A stretch of DNA of 64,000 bases from Planctomycetales bacterium (GTDB lineage Bacteria > Planctomycetota > Planctomycetia > Planctomycetales > Planctomycetaceae). The position numbers and the translations under genes are program-made. The stretch is from contig JANQPT010000034.1 of the NCBI GenBank assembly GCA_028285345.1, forward strand, positions 1-64,000. The letters run 5' to 3'. The notes under the pieces were generated by a model, which did no database searches, had not been told where the DNA came from, and saw only the letters and a list, made by a program, of their open reading frames with translations. Positions 8,001 through 17,969 of this stretch are shown here, piece by piece; the first letter of the stretch is position 1; every line of letters starts with the position of its first letter.

Positions 8001-11000
8001 ACACCGTGTTGCAGTTCTTAACGGAACATGGCGTGATGCTGGCTGTGGGGGCGACGATTCTGCTCATCGCGGGATGCGCGACGATGCTGACGCTGCACGC
8101 CCCAATCAAGCGTCAGCGGGCCGGAGAGATGACGATCGCCGCCGTACTGCTGTGGATTTGTCTGGCCTGCATTCCACTGCCGCGGTGGGCGCCATCCGCG
8201 ATGTGGTCGCCCCCTGCGCAGGAACCAGCGGCTGAGATCGCCCCGCCGATTGTGGATCGAAGCGTAGCGGACGCCCCGGGCATCAATTACGACCTCGCCG
8301 TCGAAGAAGCAGCGCGCGCCAGAGCCATCAATGAAGTGATCCAGAAACTCAATGCGCTGGAACCGGAACCGGCCTCGCAACCGACTGCGACCGCGATGTC
8401 TGACGACGTCGTGAGCGACGCTGCAGTCGCCGAGGTCCTCATAGACGGTATCGGAGCTGAGGACGTGATCGCGGCGGAACCCGGCGTCGACGCTGCGAAT
8501 GTTACGCGTCCCTCGGCCGACTCCTCCGCGGAATCCTGGCTGACGTGGCAGGTCGGTCTGCAACTGGTGACAGCGGCGTATCTCGTCGGCATTGCCGGTT
8601 GCCTGCTGTGGCTATTGTTAGGACGAATGTTGTTGTGGAGCGTGACGCGCCGCGCCGACGTGACGCCGGCTTGGCTGGCGCAATTGTATGAATCGCTCTC
8701 CGCCGAGAGACTCCCGCGCTTATTAGTCACCGCCGCCTGTCGACGCGCGTTTTCTTACGGTTGGTGGCGGCCGACAATTGTGCTACCCGCCGAATGTTGC
8801 CGCGAAGACCGCCGAGAGCAGTTGCGGCAGATTCTGCTGCACGAATTGGCCCATCTGCGGCACGGTGACCAGCGGGGACGCGTGTTGTTCAACGTCGCGC
8901 TGCCGCTGCTGTATGTTCATCCGCTCTATTGGTGGATTCGCGGCCGGACGTATCTGGCGGCCGAACTGCTCGCCGACGACTGGGCGGCGGGGCATTCCTC
9001 GACCGCCGTCTATGCCGGAGAACTGATCGCACTCGTTAAAGAACAAGGCCGGCGGGGCTTGGCCCATGTCGGAACCGTTGGAATCTTCAGCTCGCCCACT
9101 CAATTCTACAGGAGAATGGAAATGCTCGTCCGCCGTAAAACCCCGCTGATGAATCGCTGCAGCCGCCGCTGGCGGATGTTGACCCTCTTCTCCGCCGTCG
9201 CTTGTGTGGTTCTGCTCAGTGGCCTGTTGGGCGTGGGTTTGGTGCAAGCTGAAGCGGATGGGACTGACGACCAGGCCGACGACGAAAATGTCGCTGAAGC
9301 GGCGGCAACAAATGATACCGAAGCGAAACCAGCTACCGATGACGATAAGCCTGCGAAAGAGGTCGATACAACGTCGGGAGAAGCCTCTGCGTCTGATGCA
9401 AAATCGACATCATCAACGGACGTGAAAAAGCCGGCGGCGGGTGTCGTCAACCAAAACCAGCGTGACAAGCGGGGCTTTGGATTGGCTCCGAGCCGTAAGA
9501 CCACATCCGCTTCTGGACTAGGACGGAGTCGGTCGAGGAGAGGCGACGATGGCGATGACCGTCGGTCAACATCATCGCAGAGCAATCCTCCGAATCTTGA
9601 TCCGGAACTCGCTGATCGCCGGAATCGCCTCCGCGGCCGTGGGGGGCGGACCAGAGCCGACGATGATGACGATGGTGGCCGGTTCTCGGCTGGAGGTCTC
9701 CGTGTCCCTGTTGCACGTCCGCGCGGTGCAGGAAGAGGTTTCGGCAGAGAACGCGACGACGAGGTACTCCCGGCCGATCAATTGCTGGCCAAACTGAAGT
9801 CCCTGCACCGCGATGTGTTGATTCAGCGTTTGAAGTTCCTCAGTCGACGGCCGGCCGAAAGAGTGCGGCAGATTGGCAAACTGCTCGAAACTGCCACCGT
9901 AAAAATCCCCGTGATTGGCCCTGAGGGCATGGATACCACACAAATCAGCGACGAACAACTGATTGCGGAGCTGTACAATAACGTGCTGCGTCAGAAACCG
10001 GATGAGGCGGAACTGAAGATCGTACGGCAGATCTTCAAACTTTCCGACAACCGCCTCGATACTATCTACAAACTGCTGGAGTCCAAAGGCCATGGTGACG
10101 ACGCCACGAAGGCGGCGGTGATGACTCGAGAGTTGGAGGCACTGTTCGCCAATATCGAACGGGAACTGCCAAATCTCGCGAAACGGATCGAGTCGCCCCT
10201 CGTTGATGGCGAAAACGAGGAAAATCGGATGCGGGGCATTAATAATGAGTATCGCACGCTCGATCGTGCACGCGCGCGGCTGAAAAGGGAGCTATACGAA
10301 CTCTCCAAATTGGACAAAAAGCTGGGATCGAGTGGCAGCCAATACTACCCGCCGACGCTGTCACCGACACCCGTTTATGGAATTCCTAAGGTCCAACCTC
10401 CCGTCGGTCAGCCTGAAGCCCCCGTCAGGGTGCAAGAGATGCGGAGGGTCATTCGCGAGAGAAAGCTTCCCGATGGCAAAGTCGTTCATGAAGAAATCCA
10501 GGTGCCGGAGACCCTGCCACCGACCGTTCCATCTAAACCGAAGAAGACTCCAAAACCGGCGATCTACTATGATTCGTCAACTCCCGCGTTGCCTGCAGAG
10601 TCGTGGAAATCCCAGGGCGACGATCCGAAAAAGCGGACTTCAAAGGCACCAAATAACTCATCCGAGTGGAAACGTGATCCAGTTCGCAGCGAAAGCCGTC
10701 AGAAGTCCGCAAAACCGGACGAGAGTACACGCAGCAAGTCTGCACCGAATTACGCCGAACCCGATCGCGACAGCAATTATGAAGACACTCCGAAAATGCG
10801 CGATCCTGTGGCGGCAACTCCCGCACTCAGCAGCACTGATCCAATCTCCTTAGCGGTCGACTATTCCACCACGCGGAGCAAACAGAAACAGGCAGAGATT
10901 GCCTTCGACCGGATCAGCAAGCTGCACGAACGAGGAGCAACAACGGCCGTCGAATTTGAGAAAGCCCAAGCGGATCTCGCGGCCCACAAACAACGGTTGG

Positions 11001-11212
11001 AAATTCTCATGCAAATCGCTGACGTGCTCAAACGAACCGGAGAGCTGGAACTGCAGGCGATTCAGATCGAACTCGAGCGAGCACTTGGCGCGAAGAAATC
11101 AAAGGACCAAGTCCGCATCGCCCAGCTCCGCGCAAAAATGGCCCGCATCGAGGGGAATCTGAAGATCCTCAAGACGATCAAGCCGGCGAAAAAGCCGACG
11201 ACGTACTATTGA
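7997..11212 (+). CDS. M56 family (BlaR1-like) membrane metallopeptidase with long extracytoplasmic tail
   Basis: A 1071-residue integral-membrane zinc peptidase. Membrane segments fall near residues 12-32, 45-62, 185-215 and 395-418. The HELAH zinc motif is at 282-286, with a downstream 'AAELLADDWAAG' segment carrying the third ligand. The last membrane segment is followed by about 650 residues that are not a penicillin-binding sensor. First comes an acidic Asp/Ala/Thr-rich stretch, then an RGR/DDD-rich stretch, a helical region containing 'DEAELKIVRQIFKL', a Pro/Lys-rich linker, and a C-terminal coiled coil of about 110 residues. It overlaps blaI by 4 bp. By family precedent the peptidase relays an external signal by inactivating BlaI. 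The tail would be the sensor, and its ligand is unknown. Confidence 0.88.
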   Translation: MNTVLQFLTEHGVMLAVGATILLIAGCATMLTLHAPIKRQRAGEMTIAAVLLWICLACIPLPRWAPSAMWSPPAQEPAAEIAPPIVDRSVADAPGINYDLAVEEAARARAINEVIQKLNALEPEPASQPTATAMSDDVVSDAAVAEVLIDGIGAEDVIAAEPGVDAANVTRPSADSSAESWLTWQVGLQLVTAAYLVGIAGCLLWLLLGRMLLWSVTRRADVTPAWLAQLYESLSAERLPRLLVTAACRRAFSYGWWRPTIVLPAECCREDRREQLRQILLHELAHLRHGDQRGRVLFNVALPLLYVHPLYWWIRGRTYLAAELLADDWAAGHSSTAVYAGELIALVKEQGRRGLAHVGTVGIFSSPTQFYRRMEMLVRRKTPLMNRCSRRWRMLTLFSAVACVVLLSGLLGVGLVQAEADGTDDQADDENVAEAAATNDTEAKPATDDDKPAKEVDTTSGEASASDAKSTSSTDVKKPAAGVVNQNQRDKRGFGLAPSRKTTSASGLGRSRSRRGDDGDDRRSTSSQSNPPNLDPELADRRNRLRGRGGRTRADDDDDGGRFSAGGLRVPVARPRGAGRGFGRERDDEVLPADQLLAKLKSLHRDVLIQRLKFLSRRPAERVRQIGKLLETATVKIPVIGPEGMDTTQISDEQLIAELYNNVLRQKPDEAELKIVRQIFKLSDNRLDTIYKLLESKGHGDDATKAAVMTRELEALFANIERELPNLAKRIESPLVDGENEENRMRGINNEYRTLDRARARLKRELYELSKLDKKLGSSGSQYYPPTLSPTPVYGIPKVQPPVGQPEAPVRVQEMRRVIRERKLPDGKVVHEEIQVPETLPPTVPSKPKKTPKPAIYYDSSTPALPAESWKSQGDDPKKRTSKAPNNSSEWKRDPVRSESRQKSAKPDESTRSKSAPNYAEPDRDSNYEDTPKMRDPVAATPALSSTDPISLAVDYSTTRSKQKQAEIAFDRISKLHERGATTAVEFEKAQADLAAHKQRLEILMQIADVLKRTGELELQAIQIELERALGAKKSKDQVRIAQLRAKMARIEGNLKILKTIKPAKKPTTYY

Positions 11213-11226
11213 TCGGATCTGTCGGT

Positions 11227-11262
11227 GGCCGCGATTGCAGCGCGCTCGCGGCCGCCCGTTTT
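11227..11262 (+). terminator. likely terminator after the BlaI/M56 pair
   Basis: An eight-base perfect stem (GGCCGCGA 11227-11234 with TCGCGGCC 11246-11253) is followed five bases later by TTTT. It lies 15 bp after the M56 stop codon. Confidence 0.5.
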
Positions 11263-11399
11263 GTTGTCATCGCGTTCTGCGTGAAACGAGATGACGGGCC
11301 TGAACGTCACATTCCTGCTATGGAAAGTCGTCCCGGAATTTGGTTCAATAATAAGGAGGAATACGCGACAAATACCCTTATCCCGCCAAAAGCAAGCCG

Positions 11400-13961
11400 A
11401 TGGACACTCGCATTCCCCTCGTCGCGGCCATCAGACTCGCCTCCCTCTGCATGCTGCTGTTGATGTCGCCGTCTCTTGCGCCGGCGGATGAGAATGCGCC
11501 GCGGAAAGTCGACTTCGTTCGCGACATCCAACCGATCTTTGCGAAGCACTGCGCCGCTTGTCATGGCGAGAAGGTTCAAGAGGGAGCGTTCCGGCTCGAT
11601 ACCAGGGAGCACCTCTTCAAAGGGGGCGATTCCGGCGAATTGGTGCGGCCGGGCAAGAGTGCTGAGAGCCTGCTGCTGAACCGGATCAGCAGTGAGGACG
11701 ACGGGGACCGCATGCCGCTCGACGCCGACCCGCTCAGCGACGCCCAAATCACATTGATCCGTCGTTGGGTTAACGAAGGCGCCGTCTGGCCGGATGGTGT
11801 GACCGTCGCCGAACCTAAGCACTGGGCTTTTCTCAAACCTCAACGGCCCGATGTTCCGCAAGTCAAGGAATCCGATTGGGTCCGCAACCCGATCGACGCA
11901 TTCATACTCGCAAGACTCGAAGCCGAAGGATTGCAGCCGTCTGCCGAAGCGACGAAAGAACAATGGTTGCGACGAGTCTCGTTTGATCTGATCGGCCTGC
12001 CCCCCACGATCGCCGAAATCGACGCCTTTCTCTCCGACGACAACCCCGACGCCTACGAAAAAGTAGTCGACCGGCTGCTCGCTTCGCCGCATTACGGCGA
12101 ACGCTGGGCGCTGCCGTGGCTCGATGCGGCGCGATTTGCCGACAGCAACGGTTATCAGCGCGACGGCCGCCGCGAGGCATGGGCCTTTCGCGATTGGGTC
12201 ATTCGTGCACTGAACGACAACATGCCCTTCGATCAATTCACGATCGAACAAATCGCCGGCGACCTGCTGCCCGAGGCCACGCTACAGCAAAAAATTGCCA
12301 CCGGATTTAATCGCGGCACGATGGCCAACGTCGAAGCGGGCACCGACCCCGAAGAAGAACGGGTCCTGGCCGTCTTTGACCGCGTGAACACCACCGGCAC
12401 GGTCTGGTTGGGAATTACGATCGGCTGTGCGCAATGCCACGAACACAAGTACGATCCCTTCTCGCAGGAAGACTACTACCGGCTCTTCGCGTTCTTTAAC
12501 AACACCGAAGTCGAAATCGAAACCAACAACCGCAATCGTGATTTCACCGGCCCCAAAATCTCGCTTCCCGAACCGGCCGAAAAAACCAGCCGACGAGAAC
12601 TGGCTGAGGCCGAGCTGCAAGCGGTGAAGCAATCGCTGAAGACGCTCAGCGAGCAATTGAAGAAACATCAGGCCGATTGGGAAAAGAACCTTCCGCACCT
12701 CGGAGACGCGGGAGAGGAGATCCCCGCTGAGATTCAGAAGATTTTGAAACTCGCGGCGGACAAGCGCAGCGAGAAACAACAGAAAGCACTCAGCGAGCAT
12801 TACCTCAAGACGTTTGACTCCTACGCTCAGCTATCAACACGGCAGTCCGGACTGCAAAAGCAGGCGGAAGAATTGGCCGCTGAAACTGCGCTGGTGATGT
12901 CCGAATTGCCCGAACCGCGGATGACGCGGCTGTTCAAACGGGGCGATTTCCTCAATCCGGGCGAAGAGATTCCGGCAGGCACCCCGGCCGCGCTGCATCC
13001 CTTGCGCGACACGCAACAGCCGAACCGTATGGACCTCGCGCAGTGGCTGATCGATGAAGAGAATCCGCTCGTCGCTCGCGTAACAGTCAATCGCTATTGG
13101 GCGGAGTTCTTCGGCCGCGCCATCGTGGACACGCCGGAAGATTTTGGCACGCAGGGCAGCCCGCCGACGCATCCGCGGCTGCTCGACTGGCTGGCGATGC
13201 AGTTCATGCAGAGCGGCTGGGACGTCAAGGCGATGCACCGCCTGATCGCCACGTCAGCCGCGTACCGGCAATCTTCGAAGATCACACCCGCGCTATGGCG
13301 GCGCGACCAGTACAATGAACTCTACGCCCGCGGACCTCGCATTCGCCTGCGTGCGGAGTTGATCCGTGACAACGCACTCGCCGTTGCGGGGCTGCTCAGC
13401 GAGAAGATGCACGGCCCGCCCGTTTTTCCGCGACAGCCGGACGGCGTCTGGAACCACATCGGCCGGACCAGCAATCACTGGAAGACCAGCCAAGGTGAGG
13501 ACCTGTACCGCCGCGGCGTATATGTCTATTGGCGACGGACCGTCCCCTATCCCAGTTTCGTCAACTTCGACGCCCCCAGCCGCGAAGCCTGCGTGGTCAA
13601 GCGCAGCCGGTCCAACACGCCGCTCCAGGCATTGACGCTGATGAATGACCCGGTTTATTTCGAAGCGGCGGCGGCGATGGCGAAACGAATTTGCCGCGAA
13701 CAACCGGACGCCGACATTGACGGCCGGATCGAGTACGCATTCCGGCTCGCGACGGGAAGAGCGCCGGCCGACGCCGAAATGAACGTGCTGAAATCGCGAT
13801 ACCAGCAGGAGTTTGCGGCTTATCAGAAGAACACCGACGCAGCGCACAAAATGGTCGAAAAATGGGGTGGCGAGATTGAGACCACCACCATCGAGTTCGC
13901 CGCTTGGATGCATTTGACGAATATTATTTTGAACCTCGACGAGGTGATCACCAAGGGGTAG
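11400..13961 (+). CDS. DUF1549/DUF1553 protein with planctomycete cytochrome c domain (PSCyt1-PSCyt2-PSD1)
   Basis: An 853-residue exported protein. After a leader peptide (residues 1-28) comes a c-type haem domain with 'CAACH' at 51-55 and the flanking 'DIQPIFAKH' and 'SxxxxRISSEDDGDRMP' features of PSCyt1. The PSCyt2/DUF1549 region follows, with 'RRVSFDLIGLPPT' and 'YGERWALPWLDAARFADSNGY'. It contains a second C-x-x-C-H, 'CAQCH' at 343-347. A coiled-coil linker spans ~395-480, and the PSD1/DUF1553 domain runs to the end with 'RNTPLQALTLMNDP'-type residues. A Shine-Dalgarno-like AAGGAGGA lies 40 bases upstream of the ATG, too far to be its own ribosome site, so the start is slightly uncertain. 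It is paired with the downstream DUF1501 gene, as is usual. The family is abundant in Planctomycetes and thought to be periplasmic; its redox partner is unknown. Confidence 0.93.
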   Translation: MDTRIPLVAAIRLASLCMLLLMSPSLAPADENAPRKVDFVRDIQPIFAKHCAACHGEKVQEGAFRLDTREHLFKGGDSGELVRPGKSAESLLLNRISSEDDGDRMPLDADPLSDAQITLIRRWVNEGAVWPDGVTVAEPKHWAFLKPQRPDVPQVKESDWVRNPIDAFILARLEAEGLQPSAEATKEQWLRRVSFDLIGLPPTIAEIDAFLSDDNPDAYEKVVDRLLASPHYGERWALPWLDAARFADSNGYQRDGRREAWAFRDWVIRALNDNMPFDQFTIEQIAGDLLPEATLQQKIATGFNRGTMANVEAGTDPEEERVLAVFDRVNTTGTVWLGITIGCAQCHEHKYDPFSQEDYYRLFAFFNNTEVEIETNNRNRDFTGPKISLPEPAEKTSRRELAEAELQAVKQSLKTLSEQLKKHQADWEKNLPHLGDAGEEIPAEIQKILKLAADKRSEKQQKALSEHYLKTFDSYAQLSTRQSGLQKQAEELAAETALVMSELPEPRMTRLFKRGDFLNPGEEIPAGTPAALHPLRDTQQPNRMDLAQWLIDEENPLVARVTVNRYWAEFFGRAIVDTPEDFGTQGSPPTHPRLLDWLAMQFMQSGWDVKAMHRLIATSAAYRQSSKITPALWRRDQYNELYARGPRIRLRAELIRDNALAVAGLLSEKMHGPPVFPRQPDGVWNHIGRTSNHWKTSQGEDLYRRGVYVYWRRTVPYPSFVNFDAPSREACVVKRSRSNTPLQALTLMNDPVYFEAAAAMAKRICREQPDADIDGRIEYAFRLATGRAPADAEMNVLKSRYQQEFAAYQKNTDAAHKMVEKWGGEIETTTIEFAAWMHLTNIILNLDEVITKG

Positions 13962-14030
13962 CGGAACGTGTGTTCGCGCGTTGGCGCCCCGGCAGAGCCG
14001 GTGGCTGAGGGAAGGGCGAGACAAACTGTG

Positions 14031-15443
14031 ATGAGTGGATTGATCGAGCAATATGCGGCAGCGATTCGGCGGCGGGAGTTTCTCCGCCGCTCGGGAGTCG
14101 GAATCGGCTCGATCGCGCTGTCATCGCTGCTCAATCAAGACGCGGCCGCGAATTCGACTGCCTCGAAAACGGCGCATTTCGCGCCGACCGCCAAGCGCTT
14201 GATCTACCTGCATATGGTTGGTGCGCCGTCGCAGCTTGATCTGTTCGACGACAAGCCGGTACTCCGCGAACATCACGGCAAGCCATGCCCGCCGGAATTG
14301 CTGGAAGGCCAGCGGTTCGCGTTTCTAAAAAAAGATCCCAAGTTGCTCGGCTCGAAGTTCAAGTTTCGTCGGTACGGAGAGTCGGGACTGGAAATCTCCG
14401 AATTGTTACCGCACTTGGCCGGCGTCGCCGATGAGATATCGGTGATCAAGACGCTGAAAACGGAAGAATTCAATCACGGTCCCGCTCAGGTTTTTCTGCA
14501 CACCGGTTTCGGACAACAGGGGCGGCCGAGCTTGGGCTCGTGGCTGACCTACGGATTGGGCAGTGAAAGCCAGGACTTACCTGCGTTTGTGGTGTTGGTG
14601 ACCGGCCTGACCCCCGGCGGCGGCACGTCGCTGTGGGGCAGCGGATTTCTGCCGTCGGTGCACCAGGGCGTACAGTTCCGCACCAAAGGCGAACCGGTGC
14701 TGTATGTCACGAATCCGGAAGGCATCGGCAAAGAGGCGCGGCGGCGGATTGTGGAGGACATCCGCAAGCTGAATGAATTGCAGCTGGCGGAAACGGGCGA
14801 TCCGGAGATCGCCACACGGATCGCGTCTTATGAAATGGCGTTTCGCATGCAGTCTAGCGTGCCGGAATTGATGGACATCTCCGCTGAGCCGAAGCACATT
14901 CAGGAGGGATACGGCATCGAGCCGGGTAAACCGAGTTTTGCGGCGAACTGCCTGCTCGCCCGGCGGCTTGTTGAGCGGGGCGTGCGGGTTGTGGAGCTGT
15001 ACGACCAAGGGTGGGACCATCACGGCAGCATCGCCAGCAGCCTGCCCCGCAAGTGCGGACAAGTCGACCAGCCGATCGCCGCGTTAATCCGCGATTTGAA
15101 GCAGCGGGGCCTATTGGAAGAGACGCTGATCGTCTTCGGGGGCGAGTTTGGCCGCACGCCGATGCTGCAGGGCGACGCCGGCCCCAAAGCGGGCCGCGAC
15201 CACCACAAGGATGCCTTCACGATGTGGCTGGCGGGCGGCGGCGTCAAAGGGGGTGTGACCGTCGGCCGGACCGACGATCTTGGTTACCACGCCGTCGAAG
15301 ATCCCCGCGACATTCACGATTTGCACGCCACAATCCTGCACCTGATGGGGATCGACCACGAGCGGTTGACGTTCAAATTCCAAGGCCGCCGCTTCCGCCT
15401 GACCGACGTCGCCGGCCGCGTGATCGAGCCGCTGATTAGCTAA
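14031..15443 (+). CDS. DUF1501 domain protein, Tat-exported
   Basis: A 470-residue protein starting at ATG 14031. The open frame extends to a GTG at 13968, but the extra residues would precede a well-placed Tat leader. That leader is '[15 protein letters not shown]' at about residues 13-27 followed by 'IALSSLL'. The DUF1501 family resembles alkaline-phosphatase/sulfatase-fold proteins. Visible family marks include '[17 protein letters not shown]', '[18 protein letters not shown]', 'DQGWDHH', '[11 protein letters not shown]' and '[21 protein letters not shown]'. It starts 69 bp after the DUF1549/DUF1553 gene on the same strand. The pair is one of the most repeated operons in planctomycete genomes. 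Biochemical activity is not established; a periplasmic hydrolase role is inference. Confidence 0.93.
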   Translation: MSGLIEQYAAAIRRREFLRRSGVGIGSIALSSLLNQDAAANSTASKTAHFAPTAKRLIYLHMVGAPSQLDLFDDKPVLREHHGKPCPPELLEGQRFAFLKKDPKLLGSKFKFRRYGESGLEISELLPHLAGVADEISVIKTLKTEEFNHGPAQVFLHTGFGQQGRPSLGSWLTYGLGSESQDLPAFVVLVTGLTPGGGTSLWGSGFLPSVHQGVQFRTKGEPVLYVTNPEGIGKEARRRIVEDIRKLNELQLAETGDPEIATRIASYEMAFRMQSSVPELMDISAEPKHIQEGYGIEPGKPSFAANCLLARRLVERGVRVVELYDQGWDHHGSIASSLPRKCGQVDQPIAALIRDLKQRGLLEETLIVFGGEFGRTPMLQGDAGPKAGRDHHKDAFTMWLAGGGVKGGVTVGRTDDLGYHAVEDPRDIHDLHATILHLMGIDHERLTFKFQGRRFRLTDVAGRVIEPLIS

Positions 15444-15532
15444 TCGGCGTTTTCGGTGCGGTCGAGGTCACGCGAAGTCGCAGAGAAAGACCTTTGGCGC
15501 ATCGGCCAACGGCATCGCGCTGACATTGAGCC

Positions 15533-16534
15533 TCAGAACTGCCGCAGAAACTGCACGTCGTTGGTGTAGAATTCGCGGATGTCCGGGATATTGTGCCGCC
15601 GCATGCAGAACCGCTCGACGCCCATCCCGAATGCGAATCCGGAGTATTTTTCCGGATCGTAGCCGACGGCGGTCAGCACGTTCGGATCGACCATACCGGC
15701 CCCTCCGATCTCCAGCCAGCCGTCGCGCCAGCTCATGTCGACCTCGACAGACGGTTCGGTAAACGGGAAGAACGAGGGACGGAAACGGACGTGGACATCG
15801 TGCCCCAGGTAAGTCTGTGCGAAGAGTCTCAACACGGTCTTCAGCTCGGCCATCGTCACCGATTCGCCGACCATCAGGCCTTCCATTTGATGGAACATGC
15901 AAGAATGCGTGCGGTCCATCGTGTCGGGGCGATAGACGCGGCCGAGCGAGATGATGCGGATCGGCGGCTGCGTTTGCTCCATCACGCGAATCTGGACAGT
16001 CGAAGTTTGGCTCCGCAACAACAACGGTCCCCCGTGTGCCGACTCGGCCGCTGCGAGATAGAAATTGTCGAGCGGATCGCGGGCCGGGTGGTCGTCGGGA
16101 ATATTCAGGGCCTCGAAGTTGTGATGTTCGTCCTCGATTTCCGGCCCGGAGGCAACAGTGAAACCGAAGCGGCCCATGATATCCTTGAACTCTTCGACCG
16201 TCTGTGTCAGTGGGTGACGGTTTCCGAGAGGCAATGCCGCACCTGGGAGCGTGATGTCCAATCCCGAAGTACTGGCTCGCGGCGCGGAGAGTTCCGCCCT
16301 ACGGGCATCGTAGAGGGCAGTAACGGCCGTTTTGACCTCGTTGAACTGCTTGCCCAACACCGGTCGCTGTTCTTTGTCCGCTTTACCCAGCAGGGACTGC
16401 AAATCCCGCAGCCGACCTTTTTTGGCGCCCAAGAATTCGACACGTACTTGCTCAAGAGCGTCTGCCGAGTCTGCGGCGGCAATCGCCGCTGCGGCCTCTT
16501 GCTGATAGTTGTCGAATTGCCCGGAGGGGTCCAT
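15533..16534 (-). CDS. pheS: phenylalanine--tRNA ligase alpha subunit
   Basis: A 333-residue class II synthetase subunit that charges tRNA-Phe with phenylalanine. The N-terminal coiled coil (residues 1-85, '[17 protein letters not shown]') is followed by the catalytic domain. Motif 2 is '[20 protein letters not shown]' and motif 3 is '[20 protein letters not shown]', with the phenylalanine-binding '[16 protein letters not shown]' between them. The open frame begins at 16600, but ATG 16534 gives a standard-length alpha subunit and removes a 22-residue unrelated stretch. It is the last gene of the infC-rpmI-rplT-pheS group. The usual downstream partner pheT is absent; a convergent DUF1501 gene follows. 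Confidence 0.96.
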   Translation of the reverse strand: MDPSGQFDNYQQEAAAAIAAADSADALEQVRVEFLGAKKGRLRDLQSLLGKADKEQRPVLGKQFNEVKTAVTALYDARRAELSAPRASTSGLDITLPGAALPLGNRHPLTQTVEEFKDIMGRFGFTVASGPEIEDEHHNFEALNIPDDHPARDPLDNFYLAAAESAHGGPLLLRSQTSTVQIRVMEQTQPPIRIISLGRVYRPDTMDRTHSCMFHQMEGLMVGESVTMAELKTVLRLFAQTYLGHDVHVRFRPSFFPFTEPSVEVDMSWRDGWLEIGGAGMVDPNVLTAVGYDPEKYSGFAFGMGVERFCMRRHNIPDIREFYTNDVQFLRQF

Positions 16535-16665
16535 CGCCGGCTTTGTCGGTGAATTTAGGAAAGTGCCCAGGAAGATCGAGATCGGCCTGGCGATTCTCAA
16601 AGAAGGACAATCTGGGCGCTGGTTGAGTTCGCCGAGGAATGGCGACGGCAGGTGTGCGGACGGGA

Positions 16666-17028
16666 TTACGCCGCCGAGGACAACTGGCTTTGCGCCAATT
16701 GCACCAGCTCATCAAATATTTGCGGCTCGTGGATGGCTAATTCGCTCAACGTCTTTCGGTTCAATTCCACGTTTGCCCGCGACAGGCCGTTGATGAATCG
16801 CGAATAGCTCAGGTTTCGGCTGCGGCAAGCGGCCGTAATACGCGTAATCCACAACCGCCGCATGTCCCGTTTGCGGACCCGCCGGTCCCTGTAGGCGAAC
16901 GCGCGGGACCGCAAAATCGTCTCTTTGACCGTACGGGTCAGGTTCTTGCGGCCGCCGTAATTGCCTTTGGCCTCTTTGAACAGACGTTTTTTGGCGCGTC
17001 GACGCGCCGCACCTTTACGAACTCTCAT
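16666..17028 (-). CDS. rplT: 50S ribosomal protein L20
   Basis: A 120-residue protein that matches L20 along its whole length. The basic N-terminal extension '[20 protein letters not shown]' reaches into 23S rRNA. The globular part has '[18 protein letters not shown]' and '[19 protein letters not shown]'. L20 is essential for early 50S assembly, and in other bacteria it represses its own operon by binding the leader mRNA. It lies between rpmI and pheS on the same strand. Confidence 0.98.
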   Translation of the reverse strand: MRVRKGAARRRAKKRLFKEAKGNYGGRKNLTRTVKETILRSRAFAYRDRRVRKRDMRRLWITRITAACRSRNLSYSRFINGLSRANVELNRKTLSELAIHEPQIFDELVQLAQSQLSSAA

Positions 17029-17097
17029 GACGTTTCCAGTATCTTGTTTCGACGATTCCGGATGATGGATCTCTGTTCAGCAAACTTCAAGTCGGCG

Positions 17098-17298
17098 CTA
17101 ATCGCCGGGACGCAGAGCCTCAGCGATCAGCTTTGCTTCGGCCCCGATCAGCACGCCGTCCTGCCGCAGGTTTCGTTTCCGCTTGGGGGACTTCTTCCCT
17201 AAAATGTGTCCACGAAAAGCCTTGCGGTGCTTGACCTTTCCGGAAGCGGTTACTTTGAACCGCTTTTTCATTCCCTTGTGAGTCTTTTGTTTAGGCAT
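17098..17298 (-). CDS. rpmI: 50S ribosomal protein L35
   Basis: A 66-residue basic protein with the characteristic L35 opening '[20 protein letters not shown]' and the '[16 protein letters not shown]'-type core (here '[17 protein letters not shown]'). It lies 158 bp downstream of infC and 69 bp upstream of rplT, in the order conserved across bacteria. Confidence 0.98.
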   Translation of the reverse strand: MPKQKTHKGMKKRFKVTASGKVKHRKAFRGHILGKKSPKRKRNLRQDGVLIGAEAKLIAEALRPGD

Positions 17299-17456
17299 GA
17301 TTGGGCCATCGGACGTCGATTGAATTCACTAACAATGAGATCGGCAAGTCGCGGATTATAGCGGGCCTGGCACCGCGAACGCCAGCCTCACTCCGCAAAT
17401 TTTGCCGAGATCAGACTGATTATCCGGACCAGAACAGCACAACCAGGGTCGCCTGA

Positions 17457-17969
17457 TTAACCGCGGGGGGCAAGGATCGCGCTCATCTGATTGCGGCCTT
17501 CCATACGCGGTGCCTGCTCCACTTTGGCGATATCTTCCAGATCGGCGATGATGTCACCCAGGATCTCCATACCCCGATCTTTGTGAGCCAATTCGCGGCC
17601 TCGAAAGATAATGTTGACTTTGACCTTATCGCGGCCCTGCAAGAACGTGCGCGCCCGCTTGACCTTGAACTGAATGTCGTGATCGCCCGTTTTTGGACGA
17701 ACACGAATCTCCTTCAATTGGACTTGGTGCTGTTTGGAGTTTTTCGCCTGCCGCTTTTTCTGCTCGTACTTGAACTTTCCATAATCCATGATCCGGCAGA
17801 CGGGCGGGCGCTCGTTGGGAGCGACTTCGACGAGATCGAGCCCCTCGTCGTTGGCAATCTGTTGCGCTTCAGCCGTTGGAATAATCCCCAGCATGTCTCC
17901 TGTGTGACTCACAACCCGCACCGGCGAAATGCGGATCTGCTCATTGAGCCGATGACTTGTGTCGATAAT
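17457..17969 (-). CDS. infC: translation initiation factor IF-3 (ATT start)
   Basis: A 170-residue IF-3 that binds the 30S subunit, prevents premature 50S joining and monitors start-codon choice. A GTG at 17921 opens '[13 protein letters not shown]', which is 16 residues too short. Reading upstream in frame gives '[16 protein letters not shown]', the normal IF-3 N-terminus. The only suitable start is ATT at 17969-17967, with AAAGGA five bases before it. An AUU start is the classic autoregulatory feature of infC, because IF-3 discriminates against AUU. The N-domain continues with '[17 protein letters not shown]', and the C-domain has '[19 protein letters not shown]' and '[16 protein letters not shown]'. 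It heads the rpmI-rplT-pheS group behind a structured leader. Confidence 0.96.
   Translation of the reverse strand: MIDTSHRLNEQIRISPVRVVSHTGDMLGIIPTAEAQQIANDEGLDLVEVAPNERPPVCRIMDYGKFKYEQKKRQAKNSKQHQVQLKEIRVRPKTGDHDIQFKVKRARTFLQGRDKVKVNIIFRGRELAHKDRGMEILGDIIADLEDIAKVEQAPRMEGRNQMSAILAPRG

Noticed and set aside
15593-16552. A 319-residue plus-strand open frame
   Set aside because: Antisense to pheS.
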